Source of the DNA: Gemmobacter lanyuensis
GTDB taxonomy: Bacteria; Pseudomonadota; Alphaproteobacteria; Rhodobacterales; Rhodobacteraceae
Assembly (NCBI RefSeq): GCF_014652355.1
Contig: NZ_BMYQ01000002.1
Location: forward strand, 1-64,000
Length of the DNA: 64,000 nt
Direction of reading: 5' to 3'
Below, piece after piece: positions 29,080 to 37,256 of this stretch (its first letter is position 1; the number at the start of each line of letters is the position of its first letter). Made by a program: the position numbers and the translations under genes. The notes under the pieces were generated by a model. The model saw only the letters and a list, made by a program, of their open reading frames with translations, had not been told where the DNA came from and did not search any database.

Positions 29080-30218
29080 CAGGCTTCCTCTTCGTCGTGG
29101 TTGCGGACCTGCCGGTTCAGGCGTGCGAGGGGGTCGCGGAAGGTCGATTCAAGTTTTTGAATATGGGTGGACAGCCATTCGATCATCTGGGGCCAGGCGT
29201 CTCGATTGTACCCATCGAAGGGCTGGGAATAGACGATCAGGCTCTGCTTGTTGTCGTCCATGCGGCGCCAGGTCATCGGCGCGCCAAACCGGGCCTCCAG
29301 TTGATCTTTCTGGGCATAAAGCTGATCGAATAGCCACTTGTTTTCCGAAGCCTCGGAGCGGCCGAAGTTCAGTTCTACCCGGGCTTCATCCCTGGAAAAG
29401 ATCATCTGGTAGGGGCAGGACCGGACCCCGGATCCGGCACTTAGCCAGTGGTTTCGGGCCGGGCTGATGTTGCGGTAGATCTCGACCCCGTCAGCACGCA
29501 GGCGTTCCAGCGCCGCCTCCCAGAACTCATAGCGCAACTTGTGCCGCTGCTTCTGGGTGTCGTGGGTGACTTTCTCCTCGTTGTCCTTGGTGGACATGCC
29601 GATCATGAAATCCGCCGCCTCAGGCGTCGGGATGATCTGCTGGATGTCGAGGATCAACTCCTCGCCCAGCATGAACGGGGTCACCTTGAAGCACTGGGCC
29701 TTGATGCCCCGGCTCAACAGCCACAGGACCGTCGCCGTCACCTCGCGCCGGAAGTTTGCGGCGATGAACATCATACGTTGATCGTTCCCGGGGTTCAGGT
29801 GGATCTCGCCCAGATCCTCCACCTCCATGAATTCGCACAGGCGCGCGACGGCGTTCCCGCCCCCGCAGAACCGGTCCAGATACTGCTGGTAGATGTCGAC
29901 GATCTGGGTCTTGGTCAGGCCCGAGACATAGGCGGTGTATTTCAGGGCCTGCCAAGTCACGTCGCGGCCCGAGTCATCAAGCTTGTTCTCAATGACGACA
30001 AGGTTCCCGTCCTTGTCCAGCGCCAGCAGGTCCAGCCGTTCACGGGTCTCGTCGAACCCGTCGAATTCCTTCTGGATGATCAGAAGATCTTCTCCCAGGG
30101 CGTCTGGCTGGTTGGCCAGCCATTCCTGCAGGTGATCCCGCTCGCGCAAGGCGAGATCGGAAAACCGCTTCTGAACGAGGCGGGACAGGCGGTTCTGGGA
30201 ACGGTCAACGCGAAACAT
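29079..30218 (-). CDS. DUF4268 protein with PD-(D/E)xK-like N domain
   Basis: A 379-residue protein. The N-terminal half has a restriction-endonuclease-like pattern, [21 protein letters not shown], with D63 and E77-x-K79, preceded by helices of the NucS/RecB-like kind. The C-terminal half (from about 220, [12 protein letters not shown]) matches DUF4268. It is encoded between the HEPN-like gene and hsdR in the restriction operon, joined to hsdR by TGATG. DUF4268 proteins recur in defence regions; whether this one cuts DNA independently or assists HsdR is unknown. Confidence 0.8.
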   Translation of the reverse strand: MFRVDRSQNRLSRLVQKRFSDLALRERDHLQEWLANQPDALGEDLLIIQKEFDGFDETRERLDLLALDKDGNLVVIENKLDDSGRDVTWQALKYTAYVSGLTKTQIVDIYQQYLDRFCGGGNAVARLCEFMEVEDLGEIHLNPGNDQRMMFIAANFRREVTATVLWLLSRGIKAQCFKVTPFMLGEELILDIQQIIPTPEAADFMIGMSTKDNEEKVTHDTQKQRHKLRYEFWEAALERLRADGVEIYRNISPARNHWLSAGSGVRSCPYQMIFSRDEARVELNFGRSEASENKWLFDQLYAQKDQLEARFGAPMTWRRMDDNKQSLIVYSQPFDGYNRDAWPQMIEWLSTHIQKLESTFRDPLARLNRQVRNHDEEEA

Positions 30219-30225
30219 GCTCTAT

Positions 30226-30864
30226 CTATTCCTTAACTCTCAATCCGGGGGGGCGGGCCTCGGCCCAAATTTTATCCAGCGCCTCAAAGACTTGTTTCAG
30301 GCTATCGCGGAGCGCCTGAAAGTTGATCCAGAATTCGACCTCGAGCGGCGAAATCTCGGCCGCAGAGAAATCCCGCTCGGCCCCATCGGGAAACCGGAAC
30401 GCCGCAGAACGTGGATCGATGGCGTGGATCCGGTTCAGGAACCGGGACAGGATTTCCACATGGTCCGCGTGATACCGGCCGTTGATGCGGCGGGCCAAGT
30501 GGTCGGCCAGATAGTCGATCTGATGCGCGTTCTGTTTCCCCTTCAGCGCCCCCCAGTCAGGGATCAGCCCCTTGAGGTAGAGTTCCAGCGTGTGCCGCGC
30601 GAGGAAGAGGGCCGGATAGGCCGCCTCGGGCACGGCGTCCCGGTGCGGCAGGGCCGTGTTTTCCAGCGCCAGATCGATGGCGGCAAAGGTCGCCTCGCCA
30701 TAGGCGGCGGCGAGGGCCCGCTGGTCGACCAGTCTGGTCGCCGGGAACCCCGGGGCGGGGGCCGGGGGCTGCTGGCCGTGATACATCAGCAGGAACCCCG
30801 GAAAGGTCTCGGGGTCGCCCACCGGTTCGGAAAACACCTGATCGAAGACCGGGGTACCTGTCAC
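30226..30864 (-). CDS. HEPN-like helical protein in the hsd operon
   Basis: A 212-residue protein that overlaps the hsdS stop by 4 nt and lies 7 bp before the DUF4268 gene. A helix AAYPALFLARHTLELYLKGLI (about 80-102) followed by an H-containing helix (NAHQIDYLADHLARRI) resembles HEPN-type nucleic-acid-associated folds, but I do not see a clean R-x4-6-H nuclease motif. GC-rich and proline-rich at the N terminus. Function unknown; the operon position suggests a role in defence. Confidence 0.6.
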   Translation of the reverse strand: MTGTPVFDQVFSEPVGDPETFPGFLLMYHGQQPPAPAPGFPATRLVDQRALAAAYGEATFAAIDLALENTALPHRDAVPEAAYPALFLARHTLELYLKGLIPDWGALKGKQNAHQIDYLADHLARRINGRYHADHVEILSRFLNRIHAIDPRSAAFRFPDGAERDFSAAEISPLEVEFWINFQALRDSLKQVFEALDKIWAEARPPGLRVKE

Positions 30865-32129
30865 GCGACCTCCTCGACCTGGTCCTGGGCCTCTCCCACG
30901 CGGAGTTCGCCCGACATCAGCTTGGGGAGAAGGGTGTCGCGGAGTTCGGCGAGGTTTCGTGCTTCATGAACACCGGCGACGATCCGGTCCCGCATCGAAC
31001 CAAGGGCCGCTTCGAAGGCAGCGGCCACCGGGGTAGGTGGAATGACCACTTCATACCGGCCCATCTCACTCCAGCTGGTCCGGGGCATCCGCGTTCCGGA
31101 CGAGCCGGCGTTCGTGTGTCCCACAAAATCATCGGAAGAGATCACGGACAGGACGAAGGACGCCCATTCCGGAGCCATCGGCCGAACGACGATGATGTCT
31201 GTCGAACAGATCCCGTCGAGCGGCGAGATGCCCACCTTGTGAAAATACGGGCGCAGCTTGCCGAACAGGAAGTCACCCCGCCTCATGGCGGATTTCTGGC
31301 TACCGACGTCCTCGGCGGTCCCCCAGTCGCCCAGCCGGATCGAGCGTCGCGGCATGTGTTCGAGTCCGATGTAGGGGGTCGACGGGTCAATCTGCTCGGG
31401 CTTCACCCCGGCTCTGGGGTTGATCGCAACATCACTGAGACGCCCGCGTCGCCACCCCTCCGGCAGCCCGTCGTCCCCGAACCGGTCCGGGAAGAGGGCG
31501 GCGGTGGCTTCGTCCATGAAGGCGGGGGCCAGGCCCTCGGCCTTGGCCTTCACCGAGTCGAAATCGACGAACCAGGACCGGTAGAGCGCCCGGGCTATCT
31601 CCTCCAGCGTCCCGGCCATCCTGCGGTTCAGCTCGATCTTGTCGTCAAGGGCGCCGAGGATGGAGGCAATTTCGCGTTGTTCAGCAAGTGACGGGAGTTC
31701 TGGAAGTTCGAGCTCACGAATGTCCTTCATGTTGAGATGATGGACGGTCGAACCAGCAGAGTGTACTTGGATCGTATGCTGAATTGCGGGCGAAATCAGG
31801 AGATAATGCAGATAACGTGAAAATACCTTGTTGTGGTCCGGTGAGATCAACACCGTCCGTTGTCCGAGTACCGGAAAAATCCCATCTGGAATGTAGCCAA
31901 CTTCCCCCACCGGCGCTTCCCGAGCGAGAATAAGATCGCCGGGCATGGGACGTCGGCGCTTTGTCCATGCCTTGTAGGTCTCATCTGAAACGCGGTTTGC
32001 GTTTTCGAAGTCGATTCTTCCATTCTTGATGTCAGTGGTTCGAATTGACGGATGGCCCAAATCGGCCTTGGGTGCGGTCTTGTGTTCGCAATCGACAATC
32101 GCCGCACAGATGCTTTCCAGCGTGGTCAT
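30861..32129 (-). CDS. hsdS: Type I restriction specificity subunit HsdS
   Basis: A 422-residue two-TRD specificity subunit. The first target recognition domain (about 1-155) ends with ELPELPSLAEQREIASILGALDDKIELNRRM, the typical central conserved helix. The second TRD follows (from DGLPEGWRRGRLSDVAINP) and ends with a second conserved helix (FEAALGSMRDRIVAGVHEARNLAELRDTLLPKLMSGELRV). It sets the methylation and cleavage sequence, which cannot be read from the protein. 4-nt overlaps join it to hsdM upstream and to the HEPN-like gene downstream. Confidence 0.94.
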   Translation of the reverse strand: MTTLESICAAIVDCEHKTAPKADLGHPSIRTTDIKNGRIDFENANRVSDETYKAWTKRRRPMPGDLILAREAPVGEVGYIPDGIFPVLGQRTVLISPDHNKVFSRYLHYLLISPAIQHTIQVHSAGSTVHHLNMKDIRELELPELPSLAEQREIASILGALDDKIELNRRMAGTLEEIARALYRSWFVDFDSVKAKAEGLAPAFMDEATAALFPDRFGDDGLPEGWRRGRLSDVAINPRAGVKPEQIDPSTPYIGLEHMPRRSIRLGDWGTAEDVGSQKSAMRRGDFLFGKLRPYFHKVGISPLDGICSTDIIVVRPMAPEWASFVLSVISSDDFVGHTNAGSSGTRMPRTSWSEMGRYEVVIPPTPVAAAFEAALGSMRDRIVAGVHEARNLAELRDTLLPKLMSGELRVGEAQDQVEEVA

Positions 32130-33655
32130 ACCAGCGCCCCCAGCTTCGCCTCGATCTCCGCCTCCAGCCGCCGCCCCTCGGCGAACTGCTCGCGCAGCTC
32201 CCCCAGCAGCCGATCGAACTTTTCGACGAAGGGTTCCCCGTCCTCCTCAGCCGCCCCAGCGCCAACATAGCGCCCCGGGGTCAGCACATAGTTGTGCCGG
32301 TCGATCTCATGTAAATCGGCTGATTTGCAGAAGCCGGCCTCGTCCTGATAGGCATCTGCGCCCATCTCGCCCCGCCAGGCATGGTAGGTGTCGGCGATCT
32401 TCTGGATCTCGAATTCCCGCAATTCCTTTTGCTTTCGGCTGCCTTCCACCAGTGCGCCCATCTTGCGGGCGTCGATGAACAGGATTTCGCCCCGGCGATC
32501 CCGCAGCTTCTTACCCGCCGCTTGACCGTTGGACTTGTCCTTGGCCAAGATCCAAAGGCAGGCCGGAATCTGGGTGCCAAAGAACAGCTGCCCCGGCAGT
32601 GCCACCATGCAATCGACTGCATCCTGCAGGACCATGGCCTTGCGGATGTCGCCTTCGCCAGATTGCATCGACGACATCGAGCCGTTGGCCATGACCACGC
32701 CACCAATGCCGTTGGCCGAAAGGTGGTGATGGATATGTGCCATCCATGCAAAGTTGGCATTGCCTACGGGCGGGGTGCCGAACGGTTTCCAGCGATGGTC
32801 TTCGCGCAACTGCGCCCCGTTCCAGTCTGAGATGTTGAAGGGCGGGTTCGCCAGGATGAAGTCAAACCGCTCATCCGGGAACGCGTTCTTCAACAGCGTG
32901 CCTTCCGGGTTCCAACGGATGTCCCCGAAAATTCCACGGATGGCCAAATTCATCCGCGCAAGGCGGAAGGTCGCAGGGTTCCGCTCTTGGCCGTAGACGG
33001 CGATGTCATCGACGCGGCCTTTGTGAGCGGTGATGAACTTTTCGGACTGCACAAAGAAGCCACCCGAACCGCAGCACGGGTCGTAGACGCGGCCATGGGT
33101 CGGCTCCATCATTTCGACCAGAACCGAAACGATAGAGCGGGGGGTATAGAATTCACCGCCGCGCTTGCCCTCGGAAGTTGCAAACTCGCTGATGAAATAT
33201 TCGTAGATGCGACCGATCAGGTCAAAATCGGAACGGGTGCCATGCAGATGCAGGTTGGTGAACATCTCGATCAGCCCGGTGACGATGGATCGGTCAAGAT
33301 CAGGCTTGCCATAGACCTTGGGCAGGGCGTCTTTCAGGGTTGGGTTGGTCTTCTCGATCTCACGCATCGCGTCATCAACCTGCACGCCGATGTCGTTCGC
33401 CTTTGCGATTGCGGCCAAGCGTGACCACCGGGCTTTCTCCGGAACCCAGAAGACGTTCTCCGCAGCATATTCTTCAGGATCTTCAAGGTCGATGAGGTCG
33501 TCCTTGGCGAATTCTTCGCGCTTCGCCTCAAAGGCGGCGGAAACGTAGCGCAGAAAAATCAGGCCAAGGGCCACGTGCTTGTACTCGCCGGGGTCCATCG
33601 CGCCACGCATTTTATCGGCGGCGGCGAAGAGGGTCTTTTCGATTGCGTCAGCCAT
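32126..33655 (-). CDS. hsdM: Type I DNA methyltransferase HsdM
   Basis: A 509-residue N6-adenine methyltransferase. The N-terminal HsdM helical domain (about 8-130) is followed by GEFYTPRSIVSVLVEMM, the SAM-binding YDPCCGSGGFFVQ (191-203) and the catalytic FILANPPFN (267-274). The C-terminal segment HNYVLTPGRYVGAGA binds HsdS. It is the first gene of a seven-gene minus-strand operon: hsdM, hsdS, HEPN-like, DUF4268, hsdR, S-4TM, CD-NTase. Active-site motifs are intact. Confidence 0.95.
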   Translation of the reverse strand: MADAIEKTLFAAADKMRGAMDPGEYKHVALGLIFLRYVSAAFEAKREEFAKDDLIDLEDPEEYAAENVFWVPEKARWSRLAAIAKANDIGVQVDDAMREIEKTNPTLKDALPKVYGKPDLDRSIVTGLIEMFTNLHLHGTRSDFDLIGRIYEYFISEFATSEGKRGGEFYTPRSIVSVLVEMMEPTHGRVYDPCCGSGGFFVQSEKFITAHKGRVDDIAVYGQERNPATFRLARMNLAIRGIFGDIRWNPEGTLLKNAFPDERFDFILANPPFNISDWNGAQLREDHRWKPFGTPPVGNANFAWMAHIHHHLSANGIGGVVMANGSMSSMQSGEGDIRKAMVLQDAVDCMVALPGQLFFGTQIPACLWILAKDKSNGQAAGKKLRDRRGEILFIDARKMGALVEGSRKQKELREFEIQKIADTYHAWRGEMGADAYQDEAGFCKSADLHEIDRHNYVLTPGRYVGAGAAEEDGEPFVEKFDRLLGELREQFAEGRRLEAEIEAKLGALV

Positions 33656-33688
33656 TCAATTCCCAGTCGTGTTCATAATTGATCGTAT

Positions 33689-33788
33689 CTGAAATCCACA
33701 GGACCAGCGTTACCCCAAGTGTAAGAGATTTCTACGCTTTGTAGAGGGGGTGCGGCTGACGTTCCTGTGGATTCCGATTGATTTCAGT
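33689..33788. promoter_or_regulatory. Inverted-repeat region upstream of hsdM
   Basis: The 128-bp gap between hsdM and the HsdM/HsdS-like gene holds an 11-bp inverted repeat, AATCCACAGGA at 33693-33703 and TCCTGTGGATT at 33763-33773. Inside it is the small palindrome TCTACGCTTTGTAGA (33731-33745). It is the only likely place for a promoter or operator of the hsdM operon, but no clear -35/-10 pair was recognised. Confidence 0.45.
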
Positions 33789-35508
33789 CGGCTTGAGCAA
33801 GTTCTGCGTGGGGCCAGTGGGCTGCTCTGATGCTCGCCACCCGCTTCTGCAGGCGTTCGATTTCGTCAAACACAGTTTGACGCTCCATAAACCGAGCACG
33901 AACCTCTGCCATGACGTCAGCCGATGGAATTGGCACTTGAAAGCTCTTCAGGTCTTTCATGCCAAGGTTCGGGATGACCGTGCCGCCCGCCATGGACTTG
34001 ATGAAAGCCTGAACGGTGTCGTCGGACAAATATTCGTACAGGACGATCGGATCGATGCTGGCGCGTTTCTTGCCGCGCAGGATCATCAGGGATTGGCCTG
34101 CAGTCCAGATCTCGCGCTCACCGAAACCGGGCACTGTATTAGGCACGATCCCCACCACGCCGATTGTCCCCTTGATGGACAGGAGGACGTCTCCGGGTTT
34201 CAGTTGCTGGTTGACAGCACGACTGTAGGTTGCGCGATCCACCTCGATGGCTCGTCCTGGCTTATCCAGATACCCCCGTACCCCGACATCCCCCGGAGAG
34301 GCCTCGAAAATCGTGTATTCTGCCTCCTCTGATTTCTGCAGATTGATTGGCCTGATCATCTCGACAAGGTCTGGAAGTTCGACGGCCTCGCTGTTCCGCA
34401 GAAGAGCGTCGATCTGTTCCTTGGGGCCCGTGTTGAGATATCGCGCAGGCGTAAGAACGTAATTATTTTCAACGATTTCACGAGTGGCGATGTCCCAGGA
34501 GAGGTGCTTGTCATGCGTCAGTGGCCCATTGAAAACCGCTTCGATGGGCGCGTCCTTGTGCATGGTGAAGCGTCCGCGGGTCGATGGGCGTGAAAGGTCT
34601 GGGTGCCCCATGTCAACGAACCTGACCGACTCCGTGAACTCGCCGTCCTTTGCGAGCACCAGCAGCCCGAACCGAACCATGGTGCTGTCATGGAGCATTC
34701 CTGCAGGGATGCTGATCACACCACGCAGGCGGCCGCTTTCGACGAGGTTCTGGCGGGTCGCGGCTTCCGCTCCGACCATCCGGAAAAGTTCCCCTTCGGA
34801 CACGAAGATCATCGCCTTCGATTCAGCCCGAGCCAAGGCATGGGCGATAGCCAGGGTTTCATAATTGAGGCGACTTGCCCTCGACGGCATCAGCCGCATC
34901 TGGGCGTAAAGGTTGCTGGGCAGCTCCTCGGCGTTGCGCACGGGCGCCCCGAGCATCGGCAACATGACTTCCAGCTCATACTGCTCCCCGTCGAGGTCGT
35001 CCCAGGGCATGCGTTCGTCGGCGGAGCAGTTCTGGATGTCGAGAATTCCCAGAACGTCATAAAAGATGTGCTCGAGACCGATGCAGCCCGCATAATGGAT
35101 GCGGACTTTTCGGCCCTGCGCAGACATTCGGAAGGCATAGGTCAGGCATGCCCGAAACGCTGCAGGAAAGGTGAATCGAACGCTGTTGACGTCGCCCGCG
35201 AGGCGCACAATCTGGCCGCAAATGTCTCTGCTCGCCCAGAACTCGCTGCCCCCGCCGTCCGCTGCCAATTGGTCGAAAATCTGCAAGATCATTCCGAAGC
35301 GGACCTCGCGTTCTGCGCGAAGCAAAGCTTCGGCAGCAGTTTCCAGAAGGGTCCGCAGTTCCTTCGTGCTAACACGCGCTGCGCAACGCAGCTGATCGAA
35401 AGAAAGCTCTTCACCGACCATATTGGCCGCAATTTCGATTACCGCTTCATAGGCATCGCCTGACCGCATCGATCCGCGTGCCAGCTTGATGATGTCGAGA
35501 ATGTTCAT
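33784..35508 (-). CDS. HsdM-like (catalytically dead) / HsdS-like fusion protein
   Basis: A 574-residue fusion. Residues about 1-370 follow the plan of an N6-methyltransferase subunit: a helical start, then AESKAMIFVSEGELFRMVGAEAATRQNLVESGRLRGVISIPAGM, which parallels the HsdM region behind the catalytic core, and NNYVLTPARYLN, as in HsdM. No DPxxGSG-like SAM motif and no NPPY/F catalytic motif is present. Residues about 395-574 form one HsdS-type TRD (GDVLLSIKGTIGVVGIV, then GGTVIPNLGMKDLKSFQVPIP and a coiled helix). It would recognise DNA without methylating it. Its start overlaps the DUF4258-like gene by 4 nt, giving a two-gene unit. Confidence 0.75.
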   Translation of the reverse strand: MNILDIIKLARGSMRSGDAYEAVIEIAANMVGEELSFDQLRCAARVSTKELRTLLETAAEALLRAEREVRFGMILQIFDQLAADGGGSEFWASRDICGQIVRLAGDVNSVRFTFPAAFRACLTYAFRMSAQGRKVRIHYAGCIGLEHIFYDVLGILDIQNCSADERMPWDDLDGEQYELEVMLPMLGAPVRNAEELPSNLYAQMRLMPSRASRLNYETLAIAHALARAESKAMIFVSEGELFRMVGAEAATRQNLVESGRLRGVISIPAGMLHDSTMVRFGLLVLAKDGEFTESVRFVDMGHPDLSRPSTRGRFTMHKDAPIEAVFNGPLTHDKHLSWDIATREIVENNYVLTPARYLNTGPKEQIDALLRNSEAVELPDLVEMIRPINLQKSEEAEYTIFEASPGDVGVRGYLDKPGRAIEVDRATYSRAVNQQLKPGDVLLSIKGTIGVVGIVPNTVPGFGEREIWTAGQSLMILRGKKRASIDPIVLYEYLSDDTVQAFIKSMAGGTVIPNLGMKDLKSFQVPIPSADVMAEVRARFMERQTVFDEIERLQKRVASIRAAHWPHAELAQAD

Positions 35509-35804
35509 GCTGATCCCAAAGTCAGAGGCTGCTTATTTTTTGCAAGCTTAGCATTAAAGCCACTTGCGCGATATGTGGTCAGAAGTGCTTCGCCCTCGGC
35601 GACAACTACGACGCCACCTTTCTTGCGGGCCTCACCCAGGGCCCTGATCCGCCGCTGAAGGCCGGCGATCTCGGCGTCGATGATCTTGGACGTCAAGACA
35701 TAGCGGTCACCGTCGATCTCGCCGAGATCCAAGGTCAATTCTACCAGTTCCTTGCGTATCCCGCGCTGATTCATGCGGGCGTCGATGTGGTTCGTCATCT
35801 GCAT
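35505..35804 (-). CDS. DUF4258-like small protein
   Basis: A 99-residue protein with the DUF4258 look: HIDARMNQRGIRKELVELTLDLGEIDGDRYVLT near the N terminus, a basic helix (EIAGLQRRIRALGEARKKGG) and VVVVAEGEALLTTYR. The ATG at 35804 has GGGAG six nt upstream and is preferred to the ATG at 35810 or the far upstream 35870. Some DUF4258 proteins are RelE-like toxins; no antitoxin is adjacent, and the 4-nt overlap with the HsdM/HsdS-like fusion suggests joint action. Confidence 0.65.
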   Translation of the reverse strand: MQMTNHIDARMNQRGIRKELVELTLDLGEIDGDRYVLTSKIIDAEIAGLQRRIRALGEARKKGGVVVVAEGEALLTTYRASGFNAKLAKNKQPLTLGSA

Positions 35805-36417
35805 GGTCATCTCCCGTGTGTCAGAGACACCTATGGCGCAAAATCCCACCACAATCAAGCAAAAACACAATAGTAAGACCCTGATTTTTTATTGTGAGGA
35901 AATTTTTAGGACATCTATCTGGGACAGGCGCATCCGGCACATACCTTGAGAGCTATTTTTGCAACATCAGAAAAAGCGTCAAAAATCCATATCCTTCTGA
36001 TTATAATGAGTTTTTTGTAGCCAGTTGCTGCGAGCCCGCTGCGATGAAGCCCCACACGCGCCGCCTGGACGTGATTGGCACGATTTTTCCTCTTGAACTC
36101 TTCAGAAAACGAATCGACTTTCGACGCTATGGAAAACGCAACGCATCTCGGTCTCCTCATACCCGCCGTCTGAACAGACGTCTTGAAACCCGTCCGCATT
36201 TGCGATCGGGACAACGGTATGAAGGCCAAGTCGATGCAGCGCTCCTACCCCTCCACCTTCTCGACGTTCGCAACGGTTTCCGTGAATTTCGGCATGCGCG
36301 TTCGTCTGGCTGCCGCATCGCGCACTCCTCGCGGGATAGCCGACTGATCCGCAGCCCTGCGGTCAGTCTTGCTTGATGCTTCGGACCCCCGTCCGGAGCC
36401 CGCGAGAGGAACGACCA
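35805..36417. other. Non-coding divergent region before tnsA
   Basis: A 613-bp stretch between the minus-strand cargo and plus-strand tnsA. The left part (about 35840-36030) is AT-rich and probably holds the cargo promoter. The right part is GC-rich with small palindromes, CGTCTGAACAGACG (36167-36180) and CGGAC/GTCCG (36382-36395) just before the tnsA ribosome-binding site. A 160-codon frame at 35894-36376 has no protein-like character. I see no gene or RNA I can name. Confidence 0.5.
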
Positions 36418-37140
36418 ATGCTCGACAACCAAGGCGGAATCCATCTGCCCCTCCCTTCCCGCGCACAGCGGGACATTCCGGCCGCCTCGTCGGCGCACTG
36501 CACCGCCCAGGCAGTTCTCGGTAACGGTTATGGGACCCGCAAGAATGCCGAAAGCTGGCTCGAACTCTGCAACCTGTATCTCCTCAATGCGAAGCAGGAC
36601 GTCGCAGAGCTGCGGGAACAGGAAGAGTTTCACTTCGGCTGGGACCTTAAGGATCTCGATCTTCACGTTTTCGATGTCGTTGCCACTCTGACGAGCGGTC
36701 TTCGCATCGCGTATACCGTCAAGCCGGAGGTGCGCCTGAACAGCCGCCCCGGAAGCCGCGACAAGAACGGCGAGCGTTACGACGATCGCACCTTCATGGA
36801 AAAGATGGGCAACGTCACCTGGTGGGCGACGGTTCACACGCAACTTTACCATGATGTGCGCCTGGTCACGGAAGGCGACATCAATCAAATCGACCTGCGC
36901 AACGCCCAGATGTTCGCAGCCGTGCGTGAACAGGACGGCGAGGCCGACGCGATCGCGTTCGCCGTCGCCAAGGCCATCCCTGCCGAGGGCGGCCGGTCCC
37001 TTCGTGACCTGACGATCGAAACTGGACTTCAGGCGCGCGGCTACCGTGCACTGATCCGTCTCATGCGGTCGGGGATGCTGCGCGCTGTCCAGCGCGAGAT
37101 CATTCGCCCGACGACGATCGTCCACCTGCCGCGCCGCTGA
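36418..37140 (+). CDS. tnsA: TnsA-like transposon endonuclease
   Basis: A 240-residue protein in the tnsA position. The N-terminal part fits the TnsA nuclease fold: a helix with E45/E49 (AESWLELCNLYLLNA), a strand with D86 (HVFDVVATL) and T100-V-K102 (RIAYTVKPE). The lysine matches the catalytic Lys of PD-(D/E)xK nucleases, but the residue two before it is Thr rather than the Gln of TnsA or the Glu of relatives. VTEGDINQIDLRNAQMF and a C-terminal winged-helix-like part resemble TnsA. TnsA cuts the 5' ends so that the element moves by cut-and-paste. The start at 36418 has GAGAGGA upstream. Confidence 0.75.
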   Translation: MLDNQGGIHLPLPSRAQRDIPAASSAHCTAQAVLGNGYGTRKNAESWLELCNLYLLNAKQDVAELREQEEFHFGWDLKDLDLHVFDVVATLTSGLRIAYTVKPEVRLNSRPGSRDKNGERYDDRTFMEKMGNVTWWATVHTQLYHDVRLVTEGDINQIDLRNAQMFAAVREQDGEADAIAFAVAKAIPAEGGRSLRDLTIETGLQARGYRALIRLMRSGMLRAVQREIIRPTTIVHLPRR

Positions 37141-37177
37141 CCCGGCGGTCAGCCCCCCCCAAAAAAATTCGAGCTCA

Positions 37178-37202
37178 GGTTTCGGCACCAGCTGCCGAAA
37201 CC
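37178..37202 (+). repeat. Perfect 10-bp hairpin between tnsA and tnsB
   Basis: GGTTTCGGCA (37178-37187) pairs exactly with TGCCGAAACC (37193-37202) around loop CCAGC. It lies in the 116-bp tnsA-tnsB gap, 54 bp before the tnsB start. No U-run follows, so an RNA processing or attenuation element, or a protein site, is as likely as a terminator. Confidence 0.6.
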
Positions 37203-37256
37203 ATCTTCGAGCCCCCAATCCCGGGCCTTCGGGCCCCGCCAAAGATGGAGCTTCCA

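Noticed and set aside
31108-31130. TGTCCCACA word in hsdS resembling the 23-bp repeat arm
   Set aside because: Only nine bases match and it lies inside coding sequence; chance occurrence.
35894-36376. 160-codon plus-strand frame upstream of tnsA
   Set aside because: Arginine/serine-rich composition, no ribosome-binding site, no domain; looks like non-coding divergent DNA.
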